A DNA stretch of 64,000 nt, from positions 1-64,000 of the forward strand of contig JAGYIT010000017.1 of NCBI GenBank assembly GCA_018402445.1. The letters run 5' to 3'. The notes beneath the pieces are model-generated. The model saw only the letters and a program-made list of their open reading frames with translations. It was not told the origin of the DNA and did not search any database. The stretch's first letter is position 1. Every line of letters begins with the position of its first letter. The stretch comes from Akkermansiaceae bacterium (lineage in GTDB: Bacteria; Verrucomicrobiota; Verrucomicrobiia; Verrucomicrobiales; Akkermansiaceae). The translations under genes were made by a program, and so were the position numbers. Shown here one piece after another: positions 33,843-42,837 of the stretch.

Positions 33843-36800
33843 TCAGCGAGCATCTGGTGCAAGACGGATGCGGTAGAACTCCTTGTCGGCGGGGACACCC
33901 TCAATGAGGAGTGTCGCGTCACCCTCGGGAGTGAACGGAGGCACGAGATCCACCGAGCTTTCGACCGGAATGGTCACAGTGACATCGTCGCCGACCTTCT
34001 GGACGATGAGGTCGTTCACGCTCAGATCCTGGATCGAGGTTTCGGTGAACAGCTCCGCGAAGAGAGCCGCATCGTTGGTTCCCACATTGAAGCCGAGGGC
34101 TTGCAGCGCGGGGCTGTTCTCAAGGTCGTCGGAGATACCGTCATTGTCGCTGTCCACGAACGGAGGCTCGCCGGTGCCGGGATCTTCGGTAGCACCGAAG
34201 TATCCTTGTTCGCTGACGTAGGTCCAGCCCTTCGCCCAGTTGGTTTTGTTGAAGGCACCGCGATAACTGACCGTACTCAAGCCCACGGGGACGGGGCTGA
34301 GCGGCGCGCTAAGCAGCGGGCTGCCCGTTGCTGGCACTGGGTTGATGTTAACGAGGTAGCCCTCTGCGGTGCGCTCATACTCCGTGAACATTGGAATCAC
34401 CCCGGGAGCCGTGTTGCCATCGACCGGGTCGCCCAAGCCATCGACGTAGAAGTCGTAGCCGGTGGGCGCGTTGTTGAGGGTGCTGCCCGCATCGCTGCCA
34501 TCGAATTGGCCGATCGCGCCGATCGTGTTGTTCGCGAAGCCGACCTCTCCTGGTCCGACGAGTCCGTCGTTGGAAAAGGAGACCGCGAAGTTCACCACAT
34601 CGTGAACCACCGAGTTATACAAGCCGCCCCTGAAGTGGTCGTCGATGAACAGGCCGTTGTCCTTGCCGACAGCGCCGGGAGCGAACGAAGTCGCGCCGGG
34701 GCCAACTGCGGTCACGTTGAAGAACTGCGGGTTGGAGGGGATCACGTCCGGGTTGGTCGAGTCCGTATCAGCACCACCGACACCGTCCCACTCGCCGAGG
34801 TTGTCGCCGAGGTTCGGGTTCTGGATGGTGAACAGGAACTGGTGGTTGCCCTGGTGCCCTTCATCCACGTCGAACGAGTCGTCACCGGAGAAGGCGGCTA
34901 CCAGGTTGTTTGTGTTGACCGTGCCGCCGAACCATTCGAAGGCGTCGTCAACGTTGGCCACCACTTCGACGAATTCGATCGTCGTGCCGCGACCGACACC
35001 GGCCATGGTCAGGCCGTTGATCTCGTTGTCGGATCCGAACTCGTAGCCGCCGTGGCGGATCGAGACATAGCGGATGGTTCCGCTGTTGTCATCGTCATCC
35101 TGAGCGAAGGTCGTGCCACCGAGGTGCTCGTTGGTCGTCAGGTCGAAGCCGTATTCAAGTGCGTCCGGACGTCCGTCGTCGTCGCCATCGACGGCTCCGG
35201 TCGGCACGAAGCCTTCGATGATCTTGTTGCCGATGTTCGTGCCATCGGCGGCGGTCATCGCGACATACGCGTTGCCGAGCACCACGACGCCGCCCCACAG
35301 GCCGGTTGAGCCGGCGGTGGGCTTCGGCCCGATCAGACCGTCGTTGTCCTGGGAGAGATCCACGCCAAGCTCAGCCTCGAGGGTCTGGATCGCGTCGAAG
35401 ACGATCGGCTCCCCGGCGGTGCCGTCGGCGATGAGCATGCCGCCGCGGCAGACAATCAGGGTGCCGACTTCGTCGTCTTCTTTCGCCTCGGTACCCTGGT
35501 CATCGAAGCTGCTGTAGATCTTCGTGCCGGGCTCGATGGTCAACGTCACACCGTTCGGGATATACACCCGGTCGGTCATGACATAAACGTTGTCCTTGGT
35601 CCAGGTGGTATCGGCGGTAAGGGTGTTCAACCCGTAAATCGGATTGAGAGAGGTCTGGGTAGCCATGACGTCCACCATGTTCGGCATGGCCGGACGGACG
35701 TCGAGGTAGCCTTTTTCGTCGAGGTAGGTCCAGCCCTTCGCCCAGTTGGTCGTGCCGAAGGCACCGCGATAGGTGACCGTCTCCAAGCCAACAGGGACGG
35801 GGGTAAGATCCGCACCCAGGAGCGGGCTGCCCGCTTGCGGCACTGGGTCAATGTAGCGGAGGTAGCCTCCTGAGCTGCGCTCATACTCCGTGAACATCGG
35901 ATCCACGCCGGGAGCCGTGTTGTCATCGACCGGGTCGCCCAAGCCATCGACGTAGAAGTCGTAGCCGGTGGGCGCGTTGTTGAGGGCGCTGCCCGGATCG
36001 CTGCCATCGTATTGGCCGATGGTGCCGATCGTGTTGTTCGCGAAGCCGACCTCTCCTGGTCCGACGAGTCCGTCGTTGGAAAAGGAGACCGCGAAGTTCA
36101 CCACATCGTGAACCACCGAGTTATACAAGCCGCCCCTGAAGTGGTCGTCGATGAACAGGCCGTTGTCCTTGCCGACAGCGCCGGGAGCGAACGAAGTCGC
36201 GCCGGGGCCAACTGCGGTCACGTTGAAGAACTGCGGGTTGGAGGGGATCACGTCCGGGTTGGTCGAGTCCGTATCAGCACCACCGACACCGTCCCACTCG
36301 CCGAGGTTGTCGCCGAGGTTGGGGTTCTGGATGGTGAACAGGAACTGGTGGTTGCCCTGATGTCCTTCATCCACGTCGAACGAGTCGTCTCCGGAGAAGG
36401 CGGCGACCAGATTGTTGGTGTTGACCGTGCCGCCGAACCATTCGAAGGCGTCGTCCACGTTGGACACCACTTCGACGAATTCGATCGTCGTGCCGCGACC
36501 GACACCGGCCATGGTCAGGCCGTTGATCTCGTTGTCGGATCCGAACTCGTAGCCGCCGTGGCGGATCGAGACATAGCGGATGATGCCGCTGTTGTCTTCG
36601 TCATCCTGGGCGAAGGTCGTGCCACCGAGGTGCTCGTTGGTTGTCAGGTCGAAGCCGTATTCAAGTGCGTCCGGACGTCCGTCGTCGTCGCCATCGACGG
36701 CTCCGGTCGGCACGAAGCCTTCGATGATCTTGTTGCCGATGTTCGTGCCATCGGCGGCGGTCATCGCGACATACGCGTTGCCGAGCACCACGACGCCGCC

Positions 36801-37271
36801 CCACAGGCCGGTCGTGCCGACGGTGGGCTCCGGCCCGATCAAGCCGTCGTTGTCGAAGGGATGATCCACGCCACGCTCCGCCTCGAGGGTCTGGATCGCG
36901 TCGAAAACGATCGGCTCTGCGGCGGTGCCGTCGGCGATGAGCATGCCGCCGCGGCAGACAATCAGGGTGCCGACTTCGTCGTCTTCTTTCGCCTCGGTAC
37001 CCTGGTCATCGAAGCTGCTGTAGATTTTCGTGCCGGGCTCGATGGTCAACGTCACGCCGTTCGGGATATAGACCCGGTCAGTCATGATGTAAACGTTGTC
37101 CTTGGTCCAGGTGGTATTGGCGGTAAGGGTGTTCAACCCGTAAATCGGATTGAGAGATGTCTGGGTGGCCATGACGTCGATATCGGCTGCCTGAGCCGTG
37201 TCGCAGGCGCAGATACCCGCTGTGGCCATGAGGGCAACGCGGGCAAATGGGTTCATAAATAGTAATTTCAT
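33843..37271 (-). CDS. Secreted protein with two near-identical 502-residue units, partner of TonB receptor
   Basis: The 1142-residue protein has a signal peptide ending near TAQAADID. It contains two tandem copies of one module: TSLNPIYGLNTLTA.TTWTKDN, GVTLTIEPGTKIYSS, GLWGGVVVLGNAYV, YVSIRHGGYEFGSDNEINGL, DDAFEWFGGTVNTNNLV and DDSFDVDEGHQGNHQF. This beta-solenoid-like family is frequent in marine and soil bacteria beside TonB receptors. The C-terminus has a thrombospondin-3-like calcium motif (DSDNDGISDDLENS). The copies are about 95% alike in DNA, so the duplication is recent or maintained by conversion. It is 138 bases downstream of the receptor gene. No catalytic motif is seen. Confidence 0.85.
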   Translation of the reverse strand: MKLLFMNPFARVALMATAGICACDTAQAADIDVMATQTSLNPIYGLNTLTANTTWTKDNVYIMTDRVYIPNGVTLTIEPGTKIYSSFDDQGTEAKEDDEVGTLIVCRGGMLIADGTAAEPIVFDAIQTLEAERGVDHPFDNDGLIGPEPTVGTTGLWGGVVVLGNAYVAMTAADGTNIGNKIIEGFVPTGAVDGDDDGRPDALEYGFDLTTNEHLGGTTFAQDDEDNSGIIRYVSIRHGGYEFGSDNEINGLTMAGVGRGTTIEFVEVVSNVDDAFEWFGGTVNTNNLVAAFSGDDSFDVDEGHQGNHQFLFTIQNPNLGDNLGEWDGVGGADTDSTNPDVIPSNPQFFNVTAVGPGATSFAPGAVGKDNGLFIDDHFRGGLYNSVVHDVVNFAVSFSNDGLVGPGEVGFANNTIGTIGQYDGSDPGSALNNAPTGYDFYVDGLGDPVDDNTAPGVDPMFTEYERSSGGYLRYIDPVPQAGSPLLGADLTPVPVGLETVTYRGAFGTTNWAKGWTYLDEKGYLDVRPAMPNMVDVMATQTSLNPIYGLNTLTADTTWTKDNVYVMTDRVYIPNGVTLTIEPGTKIYSSFDDQGTEAKEDDEVGTLIVCRGGMLIADGTAGEPIVFDAIQTLEAELGVDLSQDNDGLIGPKPTAGSTGLWGGVVVLGNAYVAMTAADGTNIGNKIIEGFVPTGAVDGDDDGRPDALEYGFDLTTNEHLGGTTFAQDDDDNSGTIRYVSIRHGGYEFGSDNEINGLTMAGVGRGTTIEFVEVVANVDDAFEWFGGTVNTNNLVAAFSGDDSFDVDEGHQGNHQFLFTIQNPNLGDNLGEWDGVGGADTDSTNPDVIPSNPQFFNVTAVGPGATSFAPGAVGKDNGLFIDDHFRGGLYNSVVHDVVNFAVSFSNDGLVGPGEVGFANNTIGAIGQFDGSDAGSTLNNAPTGYDFYVDGLGDPVDGNTAPGVIPMFTEYERTAEGYLVNINPVPATGSPLLSAPLSPVPVGLSTVSYRGAFNKTNWAKGWTYVSEQGYFGATEDPGTGEPPFVDSDNDGISDDLENSPALQALGFNVGTNDAALFAELFTETSIQDLSVNDLIVQKVGDDVTVTIPVESSVDLVPPFTPEGDATLLIEGVPADKEFYRIRLAPDAR
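34190..35670 (-). repeat. Second (C-terminal) copy of the tandem 1506-bp unit
   Basis: This is collinear with 35696-37176 at an offset of 1506 bases. Long runs are identical, for example around 34510-34790 compared with 36016-36296. Confidence 0.9.
35696..37176 (-). repeat. First (N-terminal) copy of the tandem 1506-bp unit
   Basis: This is the upstream copy of the duplicated module. Differences from the other copy are scattered substitutions, several clustered at positions 35830-35890 and 36850-36880. Confidence 0.9.
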
Positions 37272-37409
37272 TTTCGTGTGGTTGTTTGTTTAGCTGCCAA
37301 CCGGTCAAGGGAACCGAGATGGACAGGAAGAAATTCGGTGCTGAGGCCCGCACTGCCGATATCGTTGATGTAACGTTATCGTCACCGTTCGATTTCCCCG
37401 CCGATCACC

Positions 37410-40400
37410 TCAGAATTCGTACTTCAGCTCCGCGAAATACAGGCGATCCGTCTGGATCTGGCTTTCGAGCTGTCCATCAATGGTCGCCGGCCCTTCGGAA
37501 TACCGAAACGTTTCATCGGTCCCGATCAGATTCTCGATTCCAATGGACACGGCGAGTCTCCCGCCACCCTCGATATTGAAGCCCTTGCGCAGCACCAGAT
37601 CCAGGGTGTGCCGCGGTTCGCGGAGCACATCCGGGGAAGTCGGGGTCGTGCGGAGAAGCGTGGCGTATTCCCCGGTGAAGTTATAAACCAGATTCGCGCC
37701 GAAATCCCATTCCTCGTTCTCATAGCCGAGATTGAGGTTCGCGATCCAGTTCGGTTGGTAGGGGAAATTAACCTCCACCTGCTGTCCGGTATTGAACTCA
37801 TAATTCAGGGTGGCGTCGATGTAGGTGACGTTGCCCTTGAGGCTGAACGGCCCCAGGTTGGAGAGTTCGGCTTCCATCTCGATACCGGAAATGAATCCGT
37901 CCTGACCGTTGATGAAGCCCAAGGAATCGGCCACACCCGGCGACCTCACGTTGACGATCGGATCGAGAATCGTCTTTTGGAAGACCGACAGGCGGAAGGT
38001 GCTGTCCTCGTTCGCCGAGTATTCCGCAGCGATATCCATGTTTGTGATGGTCGAGTTGATCAGTTCGGGGTTGCCTGAACGGATCAACCCGGAGGAAAGA
38101 TCAAGGGAGCGCACGGGAACCCATTCGAAGAAAGTCGGCCGTGCGACGGTTCGCGACCAGGCAGCCAGCAGGTTGAGCTTGCCATCGAATCTGGAAGTGC
38201 CGAGCGACACGGAAGGGAGCCATACCGTTTCCTCCAACGGCTCCGGATCCTGCTCGCCGATCGGCTTGGGTTCGACGAAGCGCGCGGTCCGGACTTCCGA
38301 TTCGTAGCGGACGCCGCCGCGGATGAAAGTGTCGCCCAGGAACAGATGGCCGGAGATGAAGAGCGAATCGAAATCGTGATTGGCGTCGGCATTGCTGGCG
38401 ACCAAGCCGGCGAAGTTATCGGTGCCTATCGATCCATCAATGAAATAGGGTCCATTGCTGCTGCTTCCGGTGAAAAAGTCCGAAATATTGTCATTTCCCA
38501 GCAATGATTCGCCGAGATTCGACAGACCATTGCCATTCGCATCATTGGAAGGATAGAAATCGTCTTCGTTGAAACCACCGTTGGACTCGCCGGATGCGTT
38601 CAAATTCTCGGAGACCAACTCGAAGCGGCTTCCGCGGGTAATGCGTTCGCGGCTGATGCGGCCGGCACCGAGGCCGAGCATGAATCCGCTCTCCTCGTTT
38701 TCCTCCGAGAAATACCAGGGGATGTCAAAGGCCAGACTGCTGTCCTTCGTGCTTTCTTGCACTGATTGGTTGGCGCGGGTCAGCAGGTTGCCGGGACCGA
38801 CCTCGCCGACGAAGCGTGAAACCGCAAGAGTGTCGATCTGCCCAAGTGACGGATCGCGCAGCGGCAGCAATTGCGATTCGAGACGCTCGAGGGTGCGGAC
38901 GCCTGACGGCCCGGCGTTGATGTAGGCCTGGCGTGCCTCGTCGTAAGTCAGCGAACCGGGCGGCAGTCTGAACACGCGCTCGGCACTTTCGACGATGCCG
39001 GCTTCGCCAGCCGCCTGCGCTCTGTCCAATGCCGTCGATTCGAAATCAAGGGTGGTGAACTCCTGGAAGGTTGTGTTCGGCCGTTCCTCCATTGCGTCGG
39101 AGTTGGTCAATCCCCATTTCACCTTGATTCCGCGCTCGCCTCCTATCCGGCTATTGCCGGATAGCTGAATGATTTCAAGATCGCGCTCGAGAGGGTCGAT
39201 CTCGAAGAAGTTGCCGAGCTGCTCGGCATCGGCACCGTAATACTGACGCGTTCCGCTGAGATTCCCGATCGAATCGTTGCCGAACTCGAATCTCCCGTTC
39301 GGATCCCGGACGTTGGTGCCGGAACTCACGTTGCTCTCACCGATGTGTTTGCGGAAATAGATCGCCGAAATCTCATGATCATCGTTCAAGCGTGCCGATC
39401 CAGCCAGATAGACATCCCATTCGACGGATTGAGTGAAGTCCTCCTGGGTCCAGCTCCGCTCCGGCTGGTTGAGATTCTCGCTGATGTTGTAATCGCTGCC
39501 GGTCTTCCAGCTATGGCCAAACACGAGGCCGAGATCCAGGTAGTCGGTCACCTCGAAGGTCTGTCCGAAACCGATGCCGTAAGAGTAATCCTCAACGGGA
39601 GATCCAACGGCTGGATAAGCCGAACTGGTGGCGTTGAGATTCTTCCAGACCTCGCGCGCTTGGGCGGGCGGGCTGGTGACCAGCGAGACCCGACCGGTCG
39701 CGGGATTGGTCTGGGTGAACTGGGAGGCAATGAGGTGATTCCACGTGCTGCCGGAAAACCCGAGCGAGCCACCGGGCACTTCGAGGAACTCTCCCGGCAC
39801 GCCGCTGACATATTCCCCTTTCACCTTGACAAAGGAGTAGGGTTCCTTGGGGAAATTCAGTGACAGGATGTCGATCGCGGCCCCCCCGAAGTCGCCCAGC
39901 AGGTTGGGGCTGTAGGTTTTCGCCACATTGATGCCCTGGAGCGCGGATGTCGGGAACAGGTCCAACTCGATGGCCTTGCGATCCGATACGGCGGAGGAAA
40001 TCTGCGCTCCGTTGAAAGTGGTTCCGATGTAGCGGTCCGACAATCCGCGGACCACGGCGAATTTGCCGCCGACAATGTTCGCTCCTGAAATTTTACCCAC
40101 CGCCTCACCGGCATCACTGACGTTTTCCTTGGCAAAATCTTCGGCAGTCAAGCCGCTGCTCAGCGATGGAGAATCCAATGCTAGGTCTAGGTTAAAATCC
40201 CCCGCCGAGTCGCCATCATATTCCCCGACGATCGTCTCCTCGTCGAGAGTGAACTCGTTGGCGGAGTCGTCGGTGGGGCGTGAGCGGAGGCCGAAGCGAA
40301 TTTCGGAGGGTGAGCCTTCGATGACGGTGACGACAGTGGTGTCGGTGAAGTAGCCGAGCTGGGAGGCCTCGATGTTGAAGGTTCCGGCGGGGAGGCCGGC

Positions 40401-40928
40401 GAACTGGAAGCGACCTTGAGCGTCGGCTTCGGCGGTGCGTCCAGTGCCGGCGATTTCGATGAGGGCGCCGGGAATGGGGTTGAGGGTGGTGGCATCGGAT
40501 ACCTCGCCGACGACGATCCCGTTGCCGACCGCTTGTTCGAGGAGCGCGAGGCCGGCAGGACCGCCTTGGACGGGCATGCCGTCGGGGAGCGGAATGGGAT
40601 CAAGATCGCCTGGTATCCAGACGTCGCTGGCAGGAGCCTTCGATAGCGTGGAGGATGGTGTGGTCGCAGCGGTGAAGTGTGGAAACTTTTCTCGTGCTAT
40701 GAATTTCCCGGGGACTTGAGCGGGAAGAGGCACGGAGGGCGGCGGCCATGCGAACGGATTGGGTTGGCCGGCGGGAAAGTCCCAAGTGGCGGCGATTAGC
40801 GGCAGTGGCGGCAAGCCGATGCAGAAGGCAGTGAGTAGTGCAATCAGACGGTGGCACGGCCCGAACTTACGGGTCGTATTGAAGCCATCAGTAGGCGCGA
40901 CGTGGGGCGTGTTTTTGGATGATGCCAT
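37410..40928 (-). CDS. TonB-dependent outer-membrane receptor with carboxypeptidase-regulatory-like N-domain
   Basis: The 1172-residue protein has a long signal region (LIALLTAFCIGLPPLPLIAA), a Pro-rich spacer, a carboxypeptidase-regulatory-like domain (GIVVGEVSDATTLNPIPGAL...GRFQFAGLPAGTFNIEAS), a plug (KISGANIVGGKFAVVRGLSD, LGDFGGAAIDI) and a beta barrel ending RLYFAELKYEF. It imports a large or scarce ligand using the TonB system encoded downstream. The ligand is unknown, but the Pho-box-like promoter and OprO/P-like porin suggest a phosphorus compound. It is the first gene of the island. Confidence 0.9.
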   Translation of the reverse strand: MASSKNTPHVAPTDGFNTTRKFGPCHRLIALLTAFCIGLPPLPLIAATWDFPAGQPNPFAWPPPSVPLPAQVPGKFIAREKFPHFTAATTPSSTLSKAPASDVWIPGDLDPIPLPDGMPVQGGPAGLALLEQAVGNGIVVGEVSDATTLNPIPGALIEIAGTGRTAEADAQGRFQFAGLPAGTFNIEASQLGYFTDTTVVTVIEGSPSEIRFGLRSRPTDDSANEFTLDEETIVGEYDGDSAGDFNLDLALDSPSLSSGLTAEDFAKENVSDAGEAVGKISGANIVGGKFAVVRGLSDRYIGTTFNGAQISSAVSDRKAIELDLFPTSALQGINVAKTYSPNLLGDFGGAAIDILSLNFPKEPYSFVKVKGEYVSGVPGEFLEVPGGSLGFSGSTWNHLIASQFTQTNPATGRVSLVTSPPAQAREVWKNLNATSSAYPAVGSPVEDYSYGIGFGQTFEVTDYLDLGLVFGHSWKTGSDYNISENLNQPERSWTQEDFTQSVEWDVYLAGSARLNDDHEISAIYFRKHIGESNVSSGTNVRDPNGRFEFGNDSIGNLSGTRQYYGADAEQLGNFFEIDPLERDLEIIQLSGNSRIGGERGIKVKWGLTNSDAMEERPNTTFQEFTTLDFESTALDRAQAAGEAGIVESAERVFRLPPGSLTYDEARQAYINAGPSGVRTLERLESQLLPLRDPSLGQIDTLAVSRFVGEVGPGNLLTRANQSVQESTKDSSLAFDIPWYFSEENEESGFMLGLGAGRISRERITRGSRFELVSENLNASGESNGGFNEDDFYPSNDANGNGLSNLGESLLGNDNISDFFTGSSSNGPYFIDGSIGTDNFAGLVASNADANHDFDSLFISGHLFLGDTFIRGGVRYESEVRTARFVEPKPIGEQDPEPLEETVWLPSVSLGTSRFDGKLNLLAAWSRTVARPTFFEWVPVRSLDLSSGLIRSGNPELINSTITNMDIAAEYSANEDSTFRLSVFQKTILDPIVNVRSPGVADSLGFINGQDGFISGIEMEAELSNLGPFSLKGNVTYIDATLNYEFNTGQQVEVNFPYQPNWIANLNLGYENEEWDFGANLVYNFTGEYATLLRTTPTSPDVLREPRHTLDLVLRKGFNIEGGGRLAVSIGIENLIGTDETFRYSEGPATIDGQLESQIQTDRLYFAELKYEF

Positions 40929-40994
40929 TGCAAACGGGATGGCATCGTTCCTCGGCCACCTGCGACGCGGTGGAGATAGTGTTTGGAGGCGGGA

Positions 40995-41039
40995 TCACGA
41001 AGTGGCGCTTCGTGACGTTTTTGTGACAATTGAGTGAAA
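40995..41039 (-). promoter_or_regulatory. Pho-box-like site upstream of the TonB receptor
   Basis: On the minus strand three 7-mers in 11-base phase read TTTCACT-CAAT-TGTCACA-AAAA-CGTCACG (41039-41011), close to the PhoB consensus of CTGTCAT repeats separated by A/T-rich 4-mers. An overlapping perfect dyad TCACGAAG/CTTCGTGA (40995-41015) could be a second operator. The site is about 85 bases before the receptor ATG. Confidence 0.5.
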
Positions 41040-41045
41040 ACCCTG

Positions 41046-41216
41046 TCACGATCTAGGCTGCAAGGTTCGCTCGTCCACGGGTGTGGCGCGGGGAGCGCGG
41101 ATCGTTCCGTCGTCCGCTGGTTGATCGAGGTTGCTTTTAATCAGAAACCAGATCCCGGTTGCCAGAAGGAGACAGAGGATCTTCGCGATCCATTTTTTCG
41201 ACAGTTTCAGTTTCAT
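41046..41216 (-). CDS. Mini membrane protein overlapping cdaA, CdaR/YbbR-like anchor
   Basis: The 56-residue protein MKLKLSKKWIAKILCLLLAT... has one N-terminal membrane helix ending GIWFLIKSNL, then a short periplasmic tail. It starts inside the last 80 bases of cdaA in another frame. In many bacteria cdaA is followed by cdaR (YbbR), whose N-terminus looks like this (basic, then one helix with W-x-x-I/V). Here the YbbR repeats are missing. It could regulate CdaA or be a remnant. Confidence 0.6.
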   Translation of the reverse strand: MKLKLSKKWIAKILCLLLATGIWFLIKSNLDQPADDGTIRAPRATPVDERTLQPRS

Positions 41217-41982
41217 GCGGATTCGTGTTCGGGCCGGAGAAGAAAATCGCGGAGAGTTTCTCGCGGAACTGCTTTTCGGTGAGGTTGCGTTCGAGAGTGC
41301 CGTTTTCACAGATAGAGATGCTGCCGGTTTCCTCGGAGACGACGATGGCGATGGAGTCTGTGCGCTCGGTGAGGCCGATGGCAGCACGGTGGCGCAGACC
41401 GGTGGAGCGGTCCTGTATTTCACGTTCGGTGACAGGAAAGACACAGGCTGCGCCGGCGACGCGATCTTCGGCGATGATCATGCCGCCGTCGTGGAGGGGA
41501 GATTTTGGGAAAAAGACGCTCATTGCCAGCTCGGGGGTGAACTGGGCGTCGAGGGTAACACCGGTCTCCAACTGCTCTTTGAGGGAGATGTCGCGTTGGA
41601 TGGCAAAGAGGGCGCCGACACGTTTTTTCGAGAGCGTTACGACGGCGTCCGCGAGGCGCTCAACGAAGGCGAGGCGGCGTTTGCTGGAGAAGGAGAAGAA
41701 TCGGCTACTGCCAAGCCGGGCGAGGCCGTTGCGGAGTTCCGGTTGGAAAATGACGAGCAATGCGAAGGCGAGGACGGCGGCTGAGCGGGTAATGATCCAG
41801 CCGATCACCTCGAAGTTGAAGATCTGGGTGATGAGTGCGAGAGCTACGAGAATGAAGCCGAGACCGACGAGGATCTGCGCGCCGCGCGTGGCGCGGAAGG
41901 CCTTGTAAAGCTGATAGATACAAAAGGCCAGCACGAGGATCTCGATCGCGTCCCGCCAATGTTGTCCTATGAATGTCCACAT
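41137..41982 (-). CDS. cdaA: Diadenylate cyclase (c-di-AMP synthase) CdaA type
   Basis: The 281-residue protein has three N-terminal membrane helices (IEILVLAFCIYQLYKAF, ILVGLGFILVALALITQIF, AAVLAFALLVIF) and then a DAC domain with SPLHDGGMIIAEDRVAGAAC (DGA-type motif, here DGG) and STGLRHRAAIGLTERTD (RHR motif). It makes c-di-AMP from two ATP at the membrane, usually controlling potassium and osmotic balance. DGG in place of DGA is found in some family members. The tail overlaps the mini membrane protein. Confidence 0.92.
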   Translation of the reverse strand: MWTFIGQHWRDAIEILVLAFCIYQLYKAFRATRGAQILVGLGFILVALALITQIFNFEVIGWIITRSAAVLAFALLVIFQPELRNGLARLGSSRFFSFSSKRRLAFVERLADAVVTLSKKRVGALFAIQRDISLKEQLETGVTLDAQFTPELAMSVFFPKSPLHDGGMIIAEDRVAGAACVFPVTEREIQDRSTGLRHRAAIGLTERTDSIAIVVSEETGSISICENGTLERNLTEKQFREKLSAIFFSGPNTNPHETETVEKMDREDPLSPSGNRDLVSD

Positions 41983-42134
41983 GCCTGAGGAGCAGACTAA
42001 GGGCAGGCGGGCATTCTGTCACTTGGAAAGGCGGGAAATGCCCGATTCCACCGTTCCGGATGAGTGCGGAAAGTCCTTGACAGAGGAGTGAAGGGCGCAA
42101 AGGTATGTTTTCCGGGCTTCGGCCGGCAGCCGTC

Positions 42135-42788
42135 ATGTTCCGCCGCCCTTCCGCCAAGCCCGCCCCTGCGGCACGGCGCACGTTCCCCTTTCTCAAAGCA
42201 GGCTTTCTCCTCCTGCTGGTATGGCTGCTATGGCATTACTGGGATCACGAGGCTTTCCTTATCTGGAAAAACAACGCGGGGCCGGTTCCCTTTTTCCTGG
42301 CATTGGCGATCCTGCCGGTGATCGGCTTCCCGACGACCCCTTTCTACCTGATCGCCGGCGCGACCTTCCACCTGCCGACGGCGCTCATCGGATCTCTGCT
42401 GGCGCTCATGGTGAACCTCACTCTGAGCTACTTGTTGGCGCGCGGCCCGCTGCGCTCTCTGCTTGAGAAATGGCTGGCCCGCTCCGGGCGGGAGCTGCCG
42501 AACGTGGAAAAGGTAGGCCATCTGCGCTTTACCGTGGTCATGAAATGCCTGCCCGGGCTGCCTGCCTTCCTGAAACATTCCGCCGTGGCGCTGGCGGGTG
42601 TCCCTTTCCCGATCTATTTCTCGGTATCGCTGATGTTTTCGGGATTCTATGCGGCGGGTTTCATCGTGCTCGGGGAATCTTTCCTGGATAAGGATTACAC
42701 ACAGGCACTCATCGCGCTGGGGGTTCTCGCCGGGATCGCGTCCGTGATTTTCATCCTCCGCCGCCGGAAGATCGCTGCGGACAATTGA
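42135..42788 (+). CDS. DedA/TVP38-like (VTT domain) membrane protein
   Basis: The 217-residue protein (or 227 from an ATG at 42105) has about five membrane segments and the VTT-domain pattern: ILPVIGFPTTPFYLIAGATFHLPTALIGSLLALMVNLTLSYLLAR and FTVVMKCLPGLPAFLKHSAVALAGVPFPIYF. Such proteins are thought to move lipid carriers across the inner membrane. The region is divergent from cdaA and followed 49 bases later by sufT. Confidence 0.8.
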   Translation: MFRRPSAKPAPAARRTFPFLKAGFLLLLVWLLWHYWDHEAFLIWKNNAGPVPFFLALAILPVIGFPTTPFYLIAGATFHLPTALIGSLLALMVNLTLSYLLARGPLRSLLEKWLARSGRELPNVEKVGHLRFTVVMKCLPGLPAFLKHSAVALAGVPFPIYFSVSLMFSGFYAAGFIVLGESFLDKDYTQALIALGVLAGIASVIFILRRRKIAADN

Positions 42789-42837
42789 TTGTGGAATGCG
42801 ACTTGCCGCGAGCAGCGGGCTGGCTTTTATTCGCTCC

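Noticed and set aside
34190-37176. Repeat array that might suggest CRISPR or a satellite
   Set aside because: The repeated unit is 1506 bp, coding, and occurs twice; no short direct repeats with spacers exist anywhere in the window.
33822-37262. Two long plus-strand open frames (495 and 416 codons) opposite the duplicated exoprotein
   Set aside because: Antisense shadows; they are alike only because the sense gene is tandemly duplicated.
37360-37400. Second Pho box before the duplicated exoprotein (TGTAACG-TTAT-CGTCACC)
   Set aside because: It lies on the strand opposite to the gene's direction and is centred on a simple TAACGTTA palindrome; support is too weak.
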